Assembly (NCBI RefSeq): GCF_031846185.1
Contig: NZ_JAVRIF010000005.1
Span: forward strand, 1-64,000
Length of the DNA stretch: 64,000 nt
Direction of reading: 5' to 3'
From: Thalassotalea_H castellviae
GTDB lineage: Bacteria; Pseudomonadota; Gammaproteobacteria; Enterobacterales; Alteromonadaceae
In this document: piece after piece, positions 33,557-43,216 of the stretch
Layout: each line of letters begins with the position of its first letter
How positions within the stretch are numbered: position 1 is the stretch's first letter
Position numbers and translations under genes: made by a program
Notes under the pieces: generated by a model
What the model saw: the letters and a program-made list of their open reading frames with translations, nothing else
What the model was told of the DNA's origin: nothing
Database searches by the model: none

Positions 33557-34780
33557 TTAACTTCCTATCAATGTATTTAATTGAAGAATCGGTTGTAAAA
33601 TCGCCATTACGATAAACAACACGATACCTGCCATAGTCACCATAATTGCTGGCTCTAATGCCTTTAATGAAATATTCATTAAGGCTTCAAACTCTCTATC
33701 TTGGTTATCCGCCGCTCGACCAAGCATATGTTCTAGTTGACCACTTTTTTCACCACTTGCGATCATATGAAGCATCATAGGTGGAAATAATTTGGTTTGT
33801 TCAAGCGATAATCGCAAACTTGACCCTTCTCGTACTTTATCAGCCGACTGTTTAACTTTATCTTTAATGTACAAGTTTTCTAATACTTCACCGGCAATAC
33901 TCATGCTTTCTAATAGCGGTACTGCACTTGCAGTTAAAATACTAAGCGTTCTGGCAAATCGAGCAGTATTCACTCCACGAATAACTTTACCAAGTCCTGG
34001 TAAAACCAACAGCCTCTCATGCACTTGATATCGAAAGTGTGGGCGCTTCATTAATTGTAAGAACACCATAAAAACGATAACCAGCAACAAAAATATTGCC
34101 AAGCCATAATTCTGTAAAAATTCACTACTGGCAATTAAAAACTGAGTCGTTCCTGGTAAGCTCGCACCTAAATGTTCAAACTGGCCAATTATTTGTGGTA
34201 CGACTGAAGTCAATAAAACGACAATAACGCCAATAGCAACCACGGTCATGATCGCAGGGTAAACCATCGCTTGGATCATTTGTGAGCGAAGCTTTTGACG
34301 CTGTTCAGTGTAATCAGCTAATCGGTCTAATACTTTATCTAAATGACCTGACTTTTCACCAGCCGCTACCATAGCGCGAAACAAATGACTAAAAACATGT
34401 GGAAACTCAGCCATGCTTTCAGCTAAACCGTATCCTTCAGTAACTTTTGTTCGAACCGCCATTACCATACTTTTCATGGTGTTTTTATCACATTGCTCAG
34501 CAACCGCTAACAGTGATTCTTCAAGAGGTAAACCTGATTCGACTAAAGTGGCTAATTGACGAGTAAATAATGCCAATTCCGTGGCTGATATTTTTTGACG
34601 ATTGCCAAACCCAGAGGATTGCTGCTTTTGTTTACTTTTTACTAAACTCGCCGTAACTTCTGTTGGCATTAAGCCTTGGTCACGTAGCAGTGCTCGAACA
34701 TGTCTGGGCGTATCGCCTTCAATCACGCCTTTTTTTATTTTTCCACGGTTATCAACCGCTTGGTAATCAAAAGCTGCCAT
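33557..34780 (-). CDS. gspF: Type II secretion system inner membrane protein F
   Basis: 407 aa. Two GspF repeats (about 70-195 and 275-395) with FTRQLATLVESGLPLEESL and FARTLSILTASAVPLLESM, and three membrane helices. It is the polytopic platform protein that adds pseudopilins together with GspE. The gap to gspE is 7 bases. Confidence 0.97.
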   Translation of the reverse strand: MAAFDYQAVDNRGKIKKGVIEGDTPRHVRALLRDQGLMPTEVTASLVKSKQKQQSSGFGNRQKISATELALFTRQLATLVESGLPLEESLLAVAEQCDKNTMKSMVMAVRTKVTEGYGLAESMAEFPHVFSHLFRAMVAAGEKSGHLDKVLDRLADYTEQRQKLRSQMIQAMVYPAIMTVVAIGVIVVLLTSVVPQIIGQFEHLGASLPGTTQFLIASSEFLQNYGLAIFLLLVIVFMVFLQLMKRPHFRYQVHERLLVLPGLGKVIRGVNTARFARTLSILTASAVPLLESMSIAGEVLENLYIKDKVKQSADKVREGSSLRLSLEQTKLFPPMMLHMIASGEKSGQLEHMLGRAADNQDREFEALMNISLKALEPAIMVTMAGIVLFIVMAILQPILQLNTLIGS

Positions 34781-34787
34781 TTATTTA

Positions 34788-36320
34788 TTAATCTTCTCGG
34801 GTGACGCGAAGCACTTCTTCAAGTGTGGTATTGCCGGCAAGTACTTCATCAAAACCATCTCGACGAATACTTGGTGTAGATTTTCGTATAAGTTTTTCGA
34901 TTTCTTGTTCGCCTTTGCCGTTATGAATTAATTCGCGCACTTTATCATCTACTAGCAATAATTCATGAATACCGGTACGACCTTTATATCCTTTATGATT
35001 ACACTCAACACAGCCGACAGCTCGGTAAATATGTGTTTGATTATCGCTAGGTAAACCTAGTAAGTGTAATTCTTCTTCATCAGGTAAGTGGCTTTCTTTA
35101 CAATGTGGGCACAAAGTTCTTACCAAACGCTGCGCTAAAACCCCTAATAAACTTGACGATAATAAAAAGGGCTCTACCCCCATATCTTCCATCCGAGTAA
35201 TGGCACCGGCAGCCGTATTGGTATGTAATGTTGATAACACTAGATGCCCTGTTAAACTTGCTTGTACAGCAATTTGCGCCGTTTCTAAATCTCGAATTTC
35301 CCCCACCATCACCACATCAGGATCTTGACGTAAAATAGCGCGCAATCCTCTGGCAAAGGTCATATCAACTTTGGTATTGACTTGAGTTTGACCGATTCCT
35401 TCGATGGCGTATTCAATCGGGTCTTCAACCGTTAAAACATTGCGCTGTTTATGATCAATTTGGCTTAATCCCGCGTATAAAGTCGTTGATTTACCTGAGC
35501 CAGTAGGCCCAGTGACTAAAATGATGCCATGAGGTTTATCGATCAATTGTGAAAATTTGACACGGTTGGCATCTGTCATGCCTAAATCTTGTAGGTCTAA
35601 GCGCGCAGAATTTTTATCTAATAAACGTAAAACAACGCGTTCACCATGACCAGTTGGCATTGTTGATACACGCACATCCACTGCTCGACCGGCAATACGT
35701 AATGAAATACGGCCGTCTTGTGGAATACGTTTTTCGGCAATGTCTAATTTAGCCATAACTTTGATACGAGAAACTAACAATGAAGCGAGTTTACGATTTG
35801 GCTTTAAGACTTCTCGTAAAACACCGTCAACACGAAAACGTATTTGCAAAGACTCTTCAAAGGTTTCAATATGAATATCTGAGGCATTTTCTTTGATCGC
35901 CTCGCTAAGCATGGCATTGATCATTTTGATGATCGGGGCATCATCTTCATTTTCAAGTAAGTCTTCTGTTTCAACCATTTCATCAGCTAAGGAATATAAA
36001 TCGACTTCATTGCCAATGTCTTCCATCATTTGCTTAGCTTCAGAAGAATCACGCTGATAAGCATTAGCTAATAATAACTCAAATTTGTCAGCGGTTTCGG
36101 TGACTAAAGTAAAAGGTTGTTTCACCACACGCCTAGCTTCAATCAACACATTAACATCAACATTTTCTAAACAATGTAATCTTAATTCATCGTCGACTTT
36201 TTGAAACAGCACACTATGCCGTTTGGCAAATCCAAACGGTAAGCGTATCGACTGTGGTACAACTTCATCCGGTGCATCTAGGATCGATTCTACAGTAGAG
36301 TTCAATATTTCTTCACTCAT
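34788..36320 (-). CDS. gspE: Type II secretion system ATPase E
   Basis: 510 aa. An N-terminal N1E-like domain is followed by the ATPase core: Walker A GPTGSGKST (about 271-279), Asp box DIHIETFE, Walker B VGEIRDLETA and the His box LSTLHTN. The zinc-binding tetracysteine (CPHC and CVEC, about 412-445) is present. It powers pseudopilus growth from the cytoplasm. Confidence 0.97.
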   Translation of the reverse strand: MSEEILNSTVESILDAPDEVVPQSIRLPFGFAKRHSVLFQKVDDELRLHCLENVDVNVLIEARRVVKQPFTLVTETADKFELLLANAYQRDSSEAKQMMEDIGNEVDLYSLADEMVETEDLLENEDDAPIIKMINAMLSEAIKENASDIHIETFEESLQIRFRVDGVLREVLKPNRKLASLLVSRIKVMAKLDIAEKRIPQDGRISLRIAGRAVDVRVSTMPTGHGERVVLRLLDKNSARLDLQDLGMTDANRVKFSQLIDKPHGIILVTGPTGSGKSTTLYAGLSQIDHKQRNVLTVEDPIEYAIEGIGQTQVNTKVDMTFARGLRAILRQDPDVVMVGEIRDLETAQIAVQASLTGHLVLSTLHTNTAAGAITRMEDMGVEPFLLSSSLLGVLAQRLVRTLCPHCKESHLPDEEELHLLGLPSDNQTHIYRAVGCVECNHKGYKGRTGIHELLLVDDKVRELIHNGKGEQEIEKLIRKSTPSIRRDGFDEVLAGNTTLEEVLRVTRED

Positions 36321-36325
36321 CCGCT

Positions 36326-38428
36326 TTACTTCTCTACACCATTATCTGATTTTTTATCTTGTTGTTTATTATCAAGATATTCATCAAACGATGGCGGTAA
36401 TGATAGTTCATCATTCCAAGCCGGTAACAAAGGTAATTTTTCATCCGATAATAACTCTAAACCGTCTTCTTGTTTACGAATTTGATCGGCACGAATGAAA
36501 TTATATTTATCTTGACTGATTTGGTTCATCAACTTGCCGTCACGAATAATCGTAGGACGAAGAAAAACCATTAAGTTACGTTTTCGTTTCGTATTACTGG
36601 TTGATTTAAATAAATGACCGAGAATTGGAATATCGCCTAACAGAGGAACTTTTTGCACACTTTCTTGCACATCTTCATCAATTAAACCACCTAAAATTAC
36701 CGTCGCGCCATTATCTGCCATAACAGTTGTTTTGATTTCACGCTTATTAATAGAAATATCAACACCTGTGGCACCACTGACCGACGAAACTTCTTGTTCA
36801 ATGGTTAACTGTACGCCAGTGCCTTCATTCACTTGTGGAGTTACTTTTAATTTAATCCCAACTTCTTGACGATCGACCGTTTGGAATGGGTTGTTGTTAT
36901 TACTGCCTGTTGTTGAACCAGTAATAATAGGTACTTCTTGACCCACTAAGAAATGGGCTTCTTCGTTATCTAACGTGGTGATACTTGGTGTTGCTAAAAT
37001 ATTGGAATTAGTATCCGCACTTACCGCTTGAATTACTGCCCCCCAATCATTTTTTAAGATGCCGAACATCATACCATTCACTGAGCCAAGCACTTGTGCG
37101 AGTAAGTTATAATCACCTTTAGTATCGTTTAAGCGATATTCATCACTTATTTTTTCACCAGTTTCAGAAGAGTAAACCGCTGGAACAATATCCCCTTCAA
37201 TACTTTTAGCCGCTTCAGCAGCACCAGCAACTGCACTGATTGAAGCCGGTCCATTATTAAATTGAGTAAAGCCACCTTGTTCATGAAACCATTGAACGCC
37301 AAGATTTACGCCATCACTTTCGAACACTTCAACAATGATTGCTTCAATAAGTACTTGTGCACGACGTACATCAAGTTGACGGATAACCGCCTCTAATGAA
37401 CGTAGCATGTCTGGCTGTGCAGTGATCACTAAAGTATTAGTATCTTTATGCGCTTCAATACTGATATTACGTTTTTGGCTATTACGTTTATTTGTACTGC
37501 TTGTATTGGCTTCAGCTTCTATTGATTCACTCACCCCTTTTAACACATCCACTAATTCTTCAGCTTTTGAGTACTTCAGGTAATAGACGCGCGTGTTACC
37601 GTTATTTTCCAGTTCACTGTCTAAACGTTGAATTAATTTTGCAATACGTTCGCGAGCCTGTTTTTCGCCACTGACGATAACACTGTTGGTTCTTTCATCT
37701 GCCACTATTTTTGGAATTAGAAAACTTGGTGTACTGCCTGCTTTACCTTGGCTTGATTTATTTAACGCTTCAACGATACGCACCATTTCGCCAGCCGATG
37801 CAAACTGTAGTTTAATGATTTGCTCAAATTGATCACCTGCTCGGTCAACACGTTTAATGATATTTGCTAAACGATTAACCACAGACGCTGTACCAGTCAT
37901 AATAAAAACATTGGCGGGATCGTAATTTACTACTGTACCACCGCCCGCTTGGTCTGACATTTGACGTAATAATGGTGATAACTCGCGCACGGTGACATTT
38001 TTTACTTCAACCACTCGGGTAACCATTTCGTCACCAACCCCAGGGTTGTCATCATCTACTAAAGGCGTTGCGGCAGATTTTGCTTTTTTATTACGAACAA
38101 CTTTGATGATGTTATTGCCGGTTTCTATTGCGGCAAAACCATAAACTTCTAAGACGTTTAGGAAAAATTGATAATACTGCTCTTCGGTTAACAAGTCGTA
38201 ACTTCTGACATTTACTTTGCCACGAACATTAGGGTCAACAATCATGGTTTTTTTAAGGTTTTTACCAACAATATTGATAAACTCGTTAAGATCTGTACCC
38301 TTAAAATTTGGTGAATATTGAGCAGCACTGGCTGAACTTGCCGTTAGCAATAAGCCATTAAAAACACATACGGTAGATAAAATTACTACTGCTCGTTTTA
38401 ACCAAGACGCATATACAGTCTTGCGCAT
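36326..38428 (-). CDS. gspD: Type II secretion system secretin D
   Basis: 700 aa. Signal peptide (about 1-36, ending SASA), N0 domain (NFKGTDLNEFINIVGKNLKK), three N domains (about 130-370), then the secretin core with VPIITGSTTG and the C-terminal VPLLGDIPILGHLFKS signature. The C-terminal S domain (about 640-700) is hydrophilic and may bind a pilotin; no pilotin gene is nearby. It forms the outer-membrane channel. Confidence 0.97.
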   Translation of the reverse strand: MRKTVYASWLKRAVVILSTVCVFNGLLLTASSASAAQYSPNFKGTDLNEFINIVGKNLKKTMIVDPNVRGKVNVRSYDLLTEEQYYQFFLNVLEVYGFAAIETGNNIIKVVRNKKAKSAATPLVDDDNPGVGDEMVTRVVEVKNVTVRELSPLLRQMSDQAGGGTVVNYDPANVFIMTGTASVVNRLANIIKRVDRAGDQFEQIIKLQFASAGEMVRIVEALNKSSQGKAGSTPSFLIPKIVADERTNSVIVSGEKQARERIAKLIQRLDSELENNGNTRVYYLKYSKAEELVDVLKGVSESIEAEANTSSTNKRNSQKRNISIEAHKDTNTLVITAQPDMLRSLEAVIRQLDVRRAQVLIEAIIVEVFESDGVNLGVQWFHEQGGFTQFNNGPASISAVAGAAEAAKSIEGDIVPAVYSSETGEKISDEYRLNDTKGDYNLLAQVLGSVNGMMFGILKNDWGAVIQAVSADTNSNILATPSITTLDNEEAHFLVGQEVPIITGSTTGSNNNNPFQTVDRQEVGIKLKVTPQVNEGTGVQLTIEQEVSSVSGATGVDISINKREIKTTVMADNGATVILGGLIDEDVQESVQKVPLLGDIPILGHLFKSTSNTKRKRNLMVFLRPTIIRDGKLMNQISQDKYNFIRADQIRKQEDGLELLSDEKLPLLPAWNDELSLPPSFDEYLDNKQQDKKSDNGVEK

Positions 38429-38457
38429 GAAAAATTCCTTATATATTAAATTTATGA

Positions 38458-39402
38458 CTATTGAATACTAAACAGTATTTCGGTCATTTCACCACTACGA
38501 TCAACCAGTAATGATATTTCTTGTTCTTCTTTCAAAGCCTGTAAAGCCTGAGCGGCTTCACTCGGTATTGTCAGATCTAAACCGTTCATTTGAACCGCAA
38601 CATCACCTGATTTCAACCCTGAAGATTGAAAAAACTCAGGGGCTTTACCCGGCATTAATTGATAACCAATAATATCGCCATTTTCCCTTTTCGGGATAAT
38701 TTTTAAATAATCCGTTATCTTACCTGGGTCATTATTAATGTCACTTTTAAGCTGCATTGCTGTGCGACTAAGTATTTTATTATCGCGTTGATCAAGTACT
38801 TGTGGGCCGTTCGAAGGGGATGGTTTAACAATTCCTCTACTGGGTTTTCTCTCACTTGTCCTATTCACTGAATGTGTTTGTCGTTTATTATAATCAAAAC
38901 CATCAAGCATTAAGGTTTCAAGGCGACCTGATTGCTTAATTAACACTCTATCTGTTGCCACACTATCAAGTACCGCTCGCGTACCAGTAATTTTATCTCC
39001 AATACCATAAGTTTCTTGTTTGCCATTATTTTCGATAATGGCAGCGGCAATTGTAACATCATCACTGGCAACTGTGCCTGTTAAGGTTAATCTCAATTTT
39101 GTTTCAGGTGCATCTTGAACTTTGACTTCTTCAATAGTTTTTTGTTCAGAGTATTTGCCAAATAAATTGAGCTGACTAATTACACTCACGTTCACATCAT
39201 GGCTATTATCATTTGCCGATGTATTGTATTTGGCGATAATAGGTGATGCTATTTTATTGTCTGCTGCGACTAACCAAGTAAATTGCGCTAATAAATAAGC
39301 AATATAACAAAGTAACAAAGCAGAAATTACTTTGGCAATATTCTGTTGAGGCAATTTTTGTAGTTGCTCGGAAAGCTCTGTCATACTCGATGGAAACTGC
39401 AT
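38458..39402 (-). CDS. gspC: Type II secretion system protein C
   Basis: 314 aa. One membrane helix (about 24-45), a periplasmic homology-region domain (about 80-170, NLFGKYSEQ to MLDGFDY) and a C-terminal PDZ domain (about 210-312, FFQSSGLKSGDVAVQMNGLDL). GspC links the inner platform to the secretin and helps select substrates. It is first in gspC-N, divergent from hslR. The prepilin peptidase gene gspO/pilD is not in the window. Confidence 0.95.
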   Translation of the reverse strand: MQFPSSMTELSEQLQKLPQQNIAKVISALLLCYIAYLLAQFTWLVAADNKIASPIIAKYNTSANDNSHDVNVSVISQLNLFGKYSEQKTIEEVKVQDAPETKLRLTLTGTVASDDVTIAAAIIENNGKQETYGIGDKITGTRAVLDSVATDRVLIKQSGRLETLMLDGFDYNKRQTHSVNRTSERKPSRGIVKPSPSNGPQVLDQRDNKILSRTAMQLKSDINNDPGKITDYLKIIPKRENGDIIGYQLMPGKAPEFFQSSGLKSGDVAVQMNGLDLTIPSEAAQALQALKEEQEISLLVDRSGEMTEILFSIQ

Positions 39403-39559
39403 TTTGATGATAATGAATTCATTTTAACTGTTATTATTCTCCCGATGATACTTGAGCTAAGCTTAAGCAACAAGAAATCTACCAAAAATTTAACTAATAT
39501 TTACAAAGTAGTCTTTTTCATGGTGTAAAATACCAAGCTATGGTAACTTTCGCGATATT

Positions 39560-39991
39560 ATGCACACGGTATATAACAAGACGATGACACAAGGTAAAGA
39601 ATTAACAAAAAATACCTCAACACGACTTGATAAATGGCTTTGGGCGGCGCGTTTTTATAAAACTCGCGCCATAGCTAAGCAAATGATCGACGGTGGTAAA
39701 GTTTTCTATAATGGTCAACGGAGCAAATCAGGTAAATCTGTTGCGATTGGCGATGTAATAAAAGTTCGCCAAGGCTTTGAAGAAAAAGAAGTAACAATCA
39801 TTGCCCTTGCCGATAAAAGAAAAGATGCGACATTTGCCCAAACACTCTATTTAGAAACACCAAGAAGCAAAGAAACTCGCGAGAAAAATGCCTTAGCTCG
39901 CAAACAAGGTATTTTGCTCAGTCCAGCTTCGGACACTAAACCCGATAAAAAACAACGTCGGAAAATTAGACAATTTAAAGAAAGGATTTAA
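39560..39991 (+). CDS. hslR: Heat shock protein 15, ribosome-associated S4-domain protein
   Basis: 143 aa. The S4 RNA-binding domain starts at TRLDKWLWAARFYKTRAIAKQMIDGGKVFYNGQRSK (about 22-57), followed by the basic C-terminal tail. Hsp15 binds free 50S subunits carrying nascent chain after stress. The start at 39560 is one choice; ATG 39584 (MTQGKEL) is an alternative. It is followed by hslO with a 3-base gap, the conserved hslRO pair. Confidence 0.94.
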   Translation: MHTVYNKTMTQGKELTKNTSTRLDKWLWAARFYKTRAIAKQMIDGGKVFYNGQRSKSGKSVAIGDVIKVRQGFEEKEVTIIALADKRKDATFAQTLYLETPRSKETREKNALARKQGILLSPASDTKPDKKQRRKIRQFKERI

Positions 39992-39994
39992 GGT

Positions 39995-40858
39995 TTGAAC
40001 TCACAACCTGATATTTTACATCGTTATTTATTTGATGACCTTCACGTACGAGGCGAACTCGTTCAACTTTCAGATACCTATCAGCAAATCATTGCTAACC
40101 ATGATTACCCTTTAGGGGTACGCCAATTATTAGGTGAGTTAGTTGCCGCCACGTGTTTATTGACTGCAACCTTAAAATTAGAAGGTGAAATTTCCGTTCA
40201 ATTACAAGGAGATGGACCAATAGGGTATCTAGCTGTTAATGGCGGACATAATCAAAAAATGCGTGGCATTGCCAAGTTAAAAGAAGATACAACTGCCGAA
40301 GGTTTACAAAACTTAATTGGTAAAGGCACTATGGTCATTACCATTCACCCTGAAAAAGGCGAAGCTTATCAAGGCGTTGTTGCGCTTGAGCAGTCAACTA
40401 TCGCAGATTGTTTATCGCATTACTTTAAGGTATCTGAACAAATACCTACCATGATTTGGCTTTTTCATAATGATGAGACACAGCAAGTGGCAGGCAGTTT
40501 AGTGCAATTACTTCCTGATGGTGATGATAAAGAAAAACAACAAAATGATTTTGAGCACTTGTGTCAACTTACGCATACGCTAAAAGCGGAAGAAATCTTT
40601 ACACTTGATGCAGAAACACTGTTATTTCGCTTATATAACCAAGAGAAAGTTAGGTTATTTGATCCGCAAGTTGTTGAGTATCAATGTAGTTGTTCAGAAG
40701 AAAAATGTATGAATGCTATATCGCAAATCCAAGCAACTGAAATAAAAAGCATATTAGAAGAGCAAGGCTGCATAAGCATGACATGCGATTATTGTTTAAC
40801 AACCTATGCTTTTTATGAAAAACAATTAACGCATTTAATCAATGATGTGAAACATTAA
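39995..40858 (+). CDS. hslO: Redox-regulated chaperone Hsp33
   Basis: 287 aa from TTG 39995, with TAAGG directly upstream. The redox switch CxC (CSC, about residue 229) and CxxC (CDYC, about 261) are both intact. Reduced, they bind zinc; oxidised, they unlock holdase activity in the cytoplasm. The core has the family segments DGPIGYLAVNGGHNQKMRGIA and GYQGVVALE-like EKGEAYQGVVALEQ. It pairs with hslR. Confidence 0.95.
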   Translation: MNSQPDILHRYLFDDLHVRGELVQLSDTYQQIIANHDYPLGVRQLLGELVAATCLLTATLKLEGEISVQLQGDGPIGYLAVNGGHNQKMRGIAKLKEDTTAEGLQNLIGKGTMVITIHPEKGEAYQGVVALEQSTIADCLSHYFKVSEQIPTMIWLFHNDETQQVAGSLVQLLPDGDDKEKQQNDFEHLCQLTHTLKAEEIFTLDAETLLFRLYNQEKVRLFDPQVVEYQCSCSEEKCMNAISQIQATEIKSILEEQGCISMTCDYCLTTYAFYEKQLTHLINDVKH

Positions 40859-40884
40859 ATTTACCATTGATAGGATTTAATATT

Positions 40885-40909
40885 AAGGCGCAAGATTGCG
40901 CCTTTTTTT
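40885..40909 (+). terminator. Terminator of hslRO
   Basis: AAGGCGCA/TGCGCCTT with a 4-base loop followed by T7, 26 bases after hslO. Confidence 0.9.
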
Positions 40910-41025
40910 ATGACTTTCATAACAATTTTCTCGTTATTTCAGGCACGAATTTTCCAAATAATTCCTCTACATATTTGACCTTTTATAATACTCTATAGCC
41001 ATCATATTTTATTGAGTAATTCCCT

Positions 41026-42453
41026 TTGGATCATAAAGCTTTAGCTAACCAAGTGTTAGCAGATATTAAAAACAATAACAAAAAAACAGCCATGAGCAAG
41101 TTAGCTGATCTTATTGAACAACAAGCACCGCTAGAAAATTTATGGGGAGGATTAACACGCATTGCACTTTCGGTTGGCGAAGTTGATTTAGCGATAACAT
41201 GTGCTGATAATTATCTAAAAATTTCACCCAAAGACGAAAATAGATTATTACAAGTAGCCAGTATTTACGCGGAAGCGGGAAAAATTCAACAAGCTATCGC
41301 GTTAATATCACCAATCAAAGATTCAACTCAGTCAATCGCTATTCATCATTTTCTCGGCACTGTATTTAGCCAAGTGGGAGAAATGGAAAACGCCATTAAA
41401 CATTTACATATCACGTTAAAGAAAAATCCTTTATTAGGTATTTCATGGTTAACATTATCGGCGCTAATATCCTTCACTAAAAACAGTCCTGAATTTGAAA
41501 CTTTAATCGCCATCGAAAGTAAGATGCGACAAGGTAATGATCAACAAAATCAAATACCTTATTGGTTTGCCTATGGTAAAGCATTACTTGATATTGGCGA
41601 TGAAGAACAAGCATTAAGCAAATTCAACATTGGTTGTCAGCTTATGCAGGCTAAATTTAATTTTAACGATATTGCTTATCGACAAAATGTTAATGCTATT
41701 ATCAACCATCAAAATGAAGATTATTTCAATAGTTTACCTACCCCTAAACATAGCTCTGAACGCAAATACATTTTTATTGTTGGATTACCTCGAAGCGGTA
41801 CCACGTTATTACAACAAATATTAACGTCACATAGTCAAATTCAATCAGGCGGAGAATCAAACAACTTAGCTTTAGCAATGGCTCCTTTTGGCGCAAATGC
41901 GCTTAATCGTCTCAATAAGCTAGATAATAATGAAAAAATATTAGCAGATATCGAACTTGAATATGACAACCTCTCTCGACAAAGGTACGGAGATGAAAAT
42001 TTCATCATTGATAAATCCATGAACATTAACCATCATGTCGGTTTATTACAACATATCTATCCAAAGGCTACATTTATTCAAATCACACGCGATGAAACAG
42101 CCAATGCTTGGTCATGCTTTAGAACATTTTTCAGCCAAGGTCTTGCTTGGAGTTTTAACCTCGAACATATCAAAACGTTTTTCTCTTCAGAAAAAGCGTT
42201 AACAAGACATTGGCAGTCGCTGTTTAATGATAAGCTTTGTCAAATAAGCTACGAAGCATTGATAGAAAACCCAGAGGACGTTATCAGTAAATGTTGCCAA
42301 CATATTGGTATTGACTATCAAGATGAAATGTTAAGTTTTTATAAGAATAATCATCCAGTTCAAACAGCAAGTGTTGGACAAGTAAGAAATAAACTAAACA
42401 AAAGCTCAATTAAAGCTTCTGATTTTATTAAAGAAAAGTTTCAATTATTGTGA
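41026..42453 (+). CDS. TPR-sulfotransferase fusion protein
   Basis: 475 aa from TTG 41026. Residues about 1-235 are tetratricopeptide-like helices (for example VASIYAEAGKIQQAIALISPI, HHFLGTVFSQVGEMENAIKHL). About 248-470 is a PAPS-dependent sulfotransferase: FIVGLPRSGTTLLQQIL forms the 5'-phosphosulfate loop at about 250-266, and ITRDETANAWSCFRTFF resembles the 3'-phosphate site. It resembles bacterial relatives of tyrosylprotein sulfotransferases. The acceptor is unknown. It stands alone between terminators. CysQ in this window would remove its by-product. Confidence 0.88.
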   Translation: MDHKALANQVLADIKNNNKKTAMSKLADLIEQQAPLENLWGGLTRIALSVGEVDLAITCADNYLKISPKDENRLLQVASIYAEAGKIQQAIALISPIKDSTQSIAIHHFLGTVFSQVGEMENAIKHLHITLKKNPLLGISWLTLSALISFTKNSPEFETLIAIESKMRQGNDQQNQIPYWFAYGKALLDIGDEEQALSKFNIGCQLMQAKFNFNDIAYRQNVNAIINHQNEDYFNSLPTPKHSSERKYIFIVGLPRSGTTLLQQILTSHSQIQSGGESNNLALAMAPFGANALNRLNKLDNNEKILADIELEYDNLSRQRYGDENFIIDKSMNINHHVGLLQHIYPKATFIQITRDETANAWSCFRTFFSQGLAWSFNLEHIKTFFSSEKALTRHWQSLFNDKLCQISYEALIENPEDVISKCCQHIGIDYQDEMLSFYKNNHPVQTASVGQVRNKLNKSSIKASDFIKEKFQLL

Positions 42454-42474
42454 AATGGTCAGTAATAATGATCA

Positions 42475-42502
42475 AAAAAACGCAGCCTGTGCTGCGTTTT
42501 TT
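42475..42502. terminator. Bidirectional terminator
   Basis: A-run, CGCAGC/GCTGCG with a 4-base loop, T-run, between the convergent sulfotransferase and DUF3016 genes. Confidence 0.88.
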
Positions 42503-42523
42503 ATCGTCTATTTTTAACACGGA

Positions 42524-43015
42524 TTAATTTTTCGCTAGTACGGGTGCAAAAGTATTGTCAAACCACCCTTTGATCAAATTTAACTCATGATAATAAAGTT
42601 TGTTTGCATGTAATGAGCGTTGAAATTTAAAGTGTTTAGGCCATAAATACACGCCTCGAGAAATTAATATTTTATTACTGTTATCCATCACTTGAAAATC
42701 AAACTCGATACGAGGTGGCGTTGAATCATCAACGACTCTTATTTTTTGACTATTAGCAAATGAAACCGCACCTGCTAAATCTAAATTTTTGACCTTAATA
42801 TAAAGACTATATCCATCGGGTAATTGTGCCGCTAAATCTTCAAAATGATTCTCGAAAACGGCAAACAAATCACTTTGGAAAGTCTTTTTATTTTCAAAAG
42901 ATGCATATATATCTGCGTATTTTTCTGGCGATTGCCAAGTAACCTGACTTGTCCCTGCATGGGCTGTTAATACCATTAAGCAACTTAACGTTAAAATAAT
43001 TTTGCTAAACATCAT
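42524..43015 (-). CDS. DUF3016 family exported protein
   Basis: 163 aa with a signal peptide (about 1-20, LMVLTAHA). The conserved parts are VTWQSPEKYADIYAS, LPDGYSLYIKVKNLDLAGAV, and the C-terminal YYHELNLIKGWFDN. Function is unknown. It appears monocistronic; the upstream TonB receptor gene ends in its own terminator. Confidence 0.85.
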   Translation of the reverse strand: MMFSKIILTLSCLMVLTAHAGTSQVTWQSPEKYADIYASFENKKTFQSDLFAVFENHFEDLAAQLPDGYSLYIKVKNLDLAGAVSFANSQKIRVVDDSTPPRIEFDFQVMDNSNKILISRGVYLWPKHFKFQRSLHANKLYYHELNLIKGWFDNTFAPVLAKN

Positions 43016-43163
43016 CTGAAATCCTTATTCATTTTCAATTAATATAGCTTGGTAAGATCCGAGAAGCAAACCACACCTATTTATTGTTTTATAACTAATT
43101 AAGCGAAAAAAATTCGTGACAACGAATCATTTTAGCGGGTTCATGTAAAATTTTGTCAAAAAA

Positions 43164-43189
43164 AAAACCCTAGATTACTCTAGGGTTTT
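43164..43189 (-). terminator. Terminator of the TonB receptor gene
   Basis: Perfect AAAACCCTAGA/TCTAGGGTTTT stem with a 4-base loop; the minus strand continues into a long T-run. Confidence 0.9.
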
Positions 43190-43216
43190 ATCAACAATCT
43201 TACTTTTTACACGATA

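Noticed and set aside
39450..39466. Imperfect palindrome CTTGAGCT/AGCTTAAG between gspC and hslR
   Set aside because: It has a mismatch, low complexity, and no similar site at the other operon promoters.
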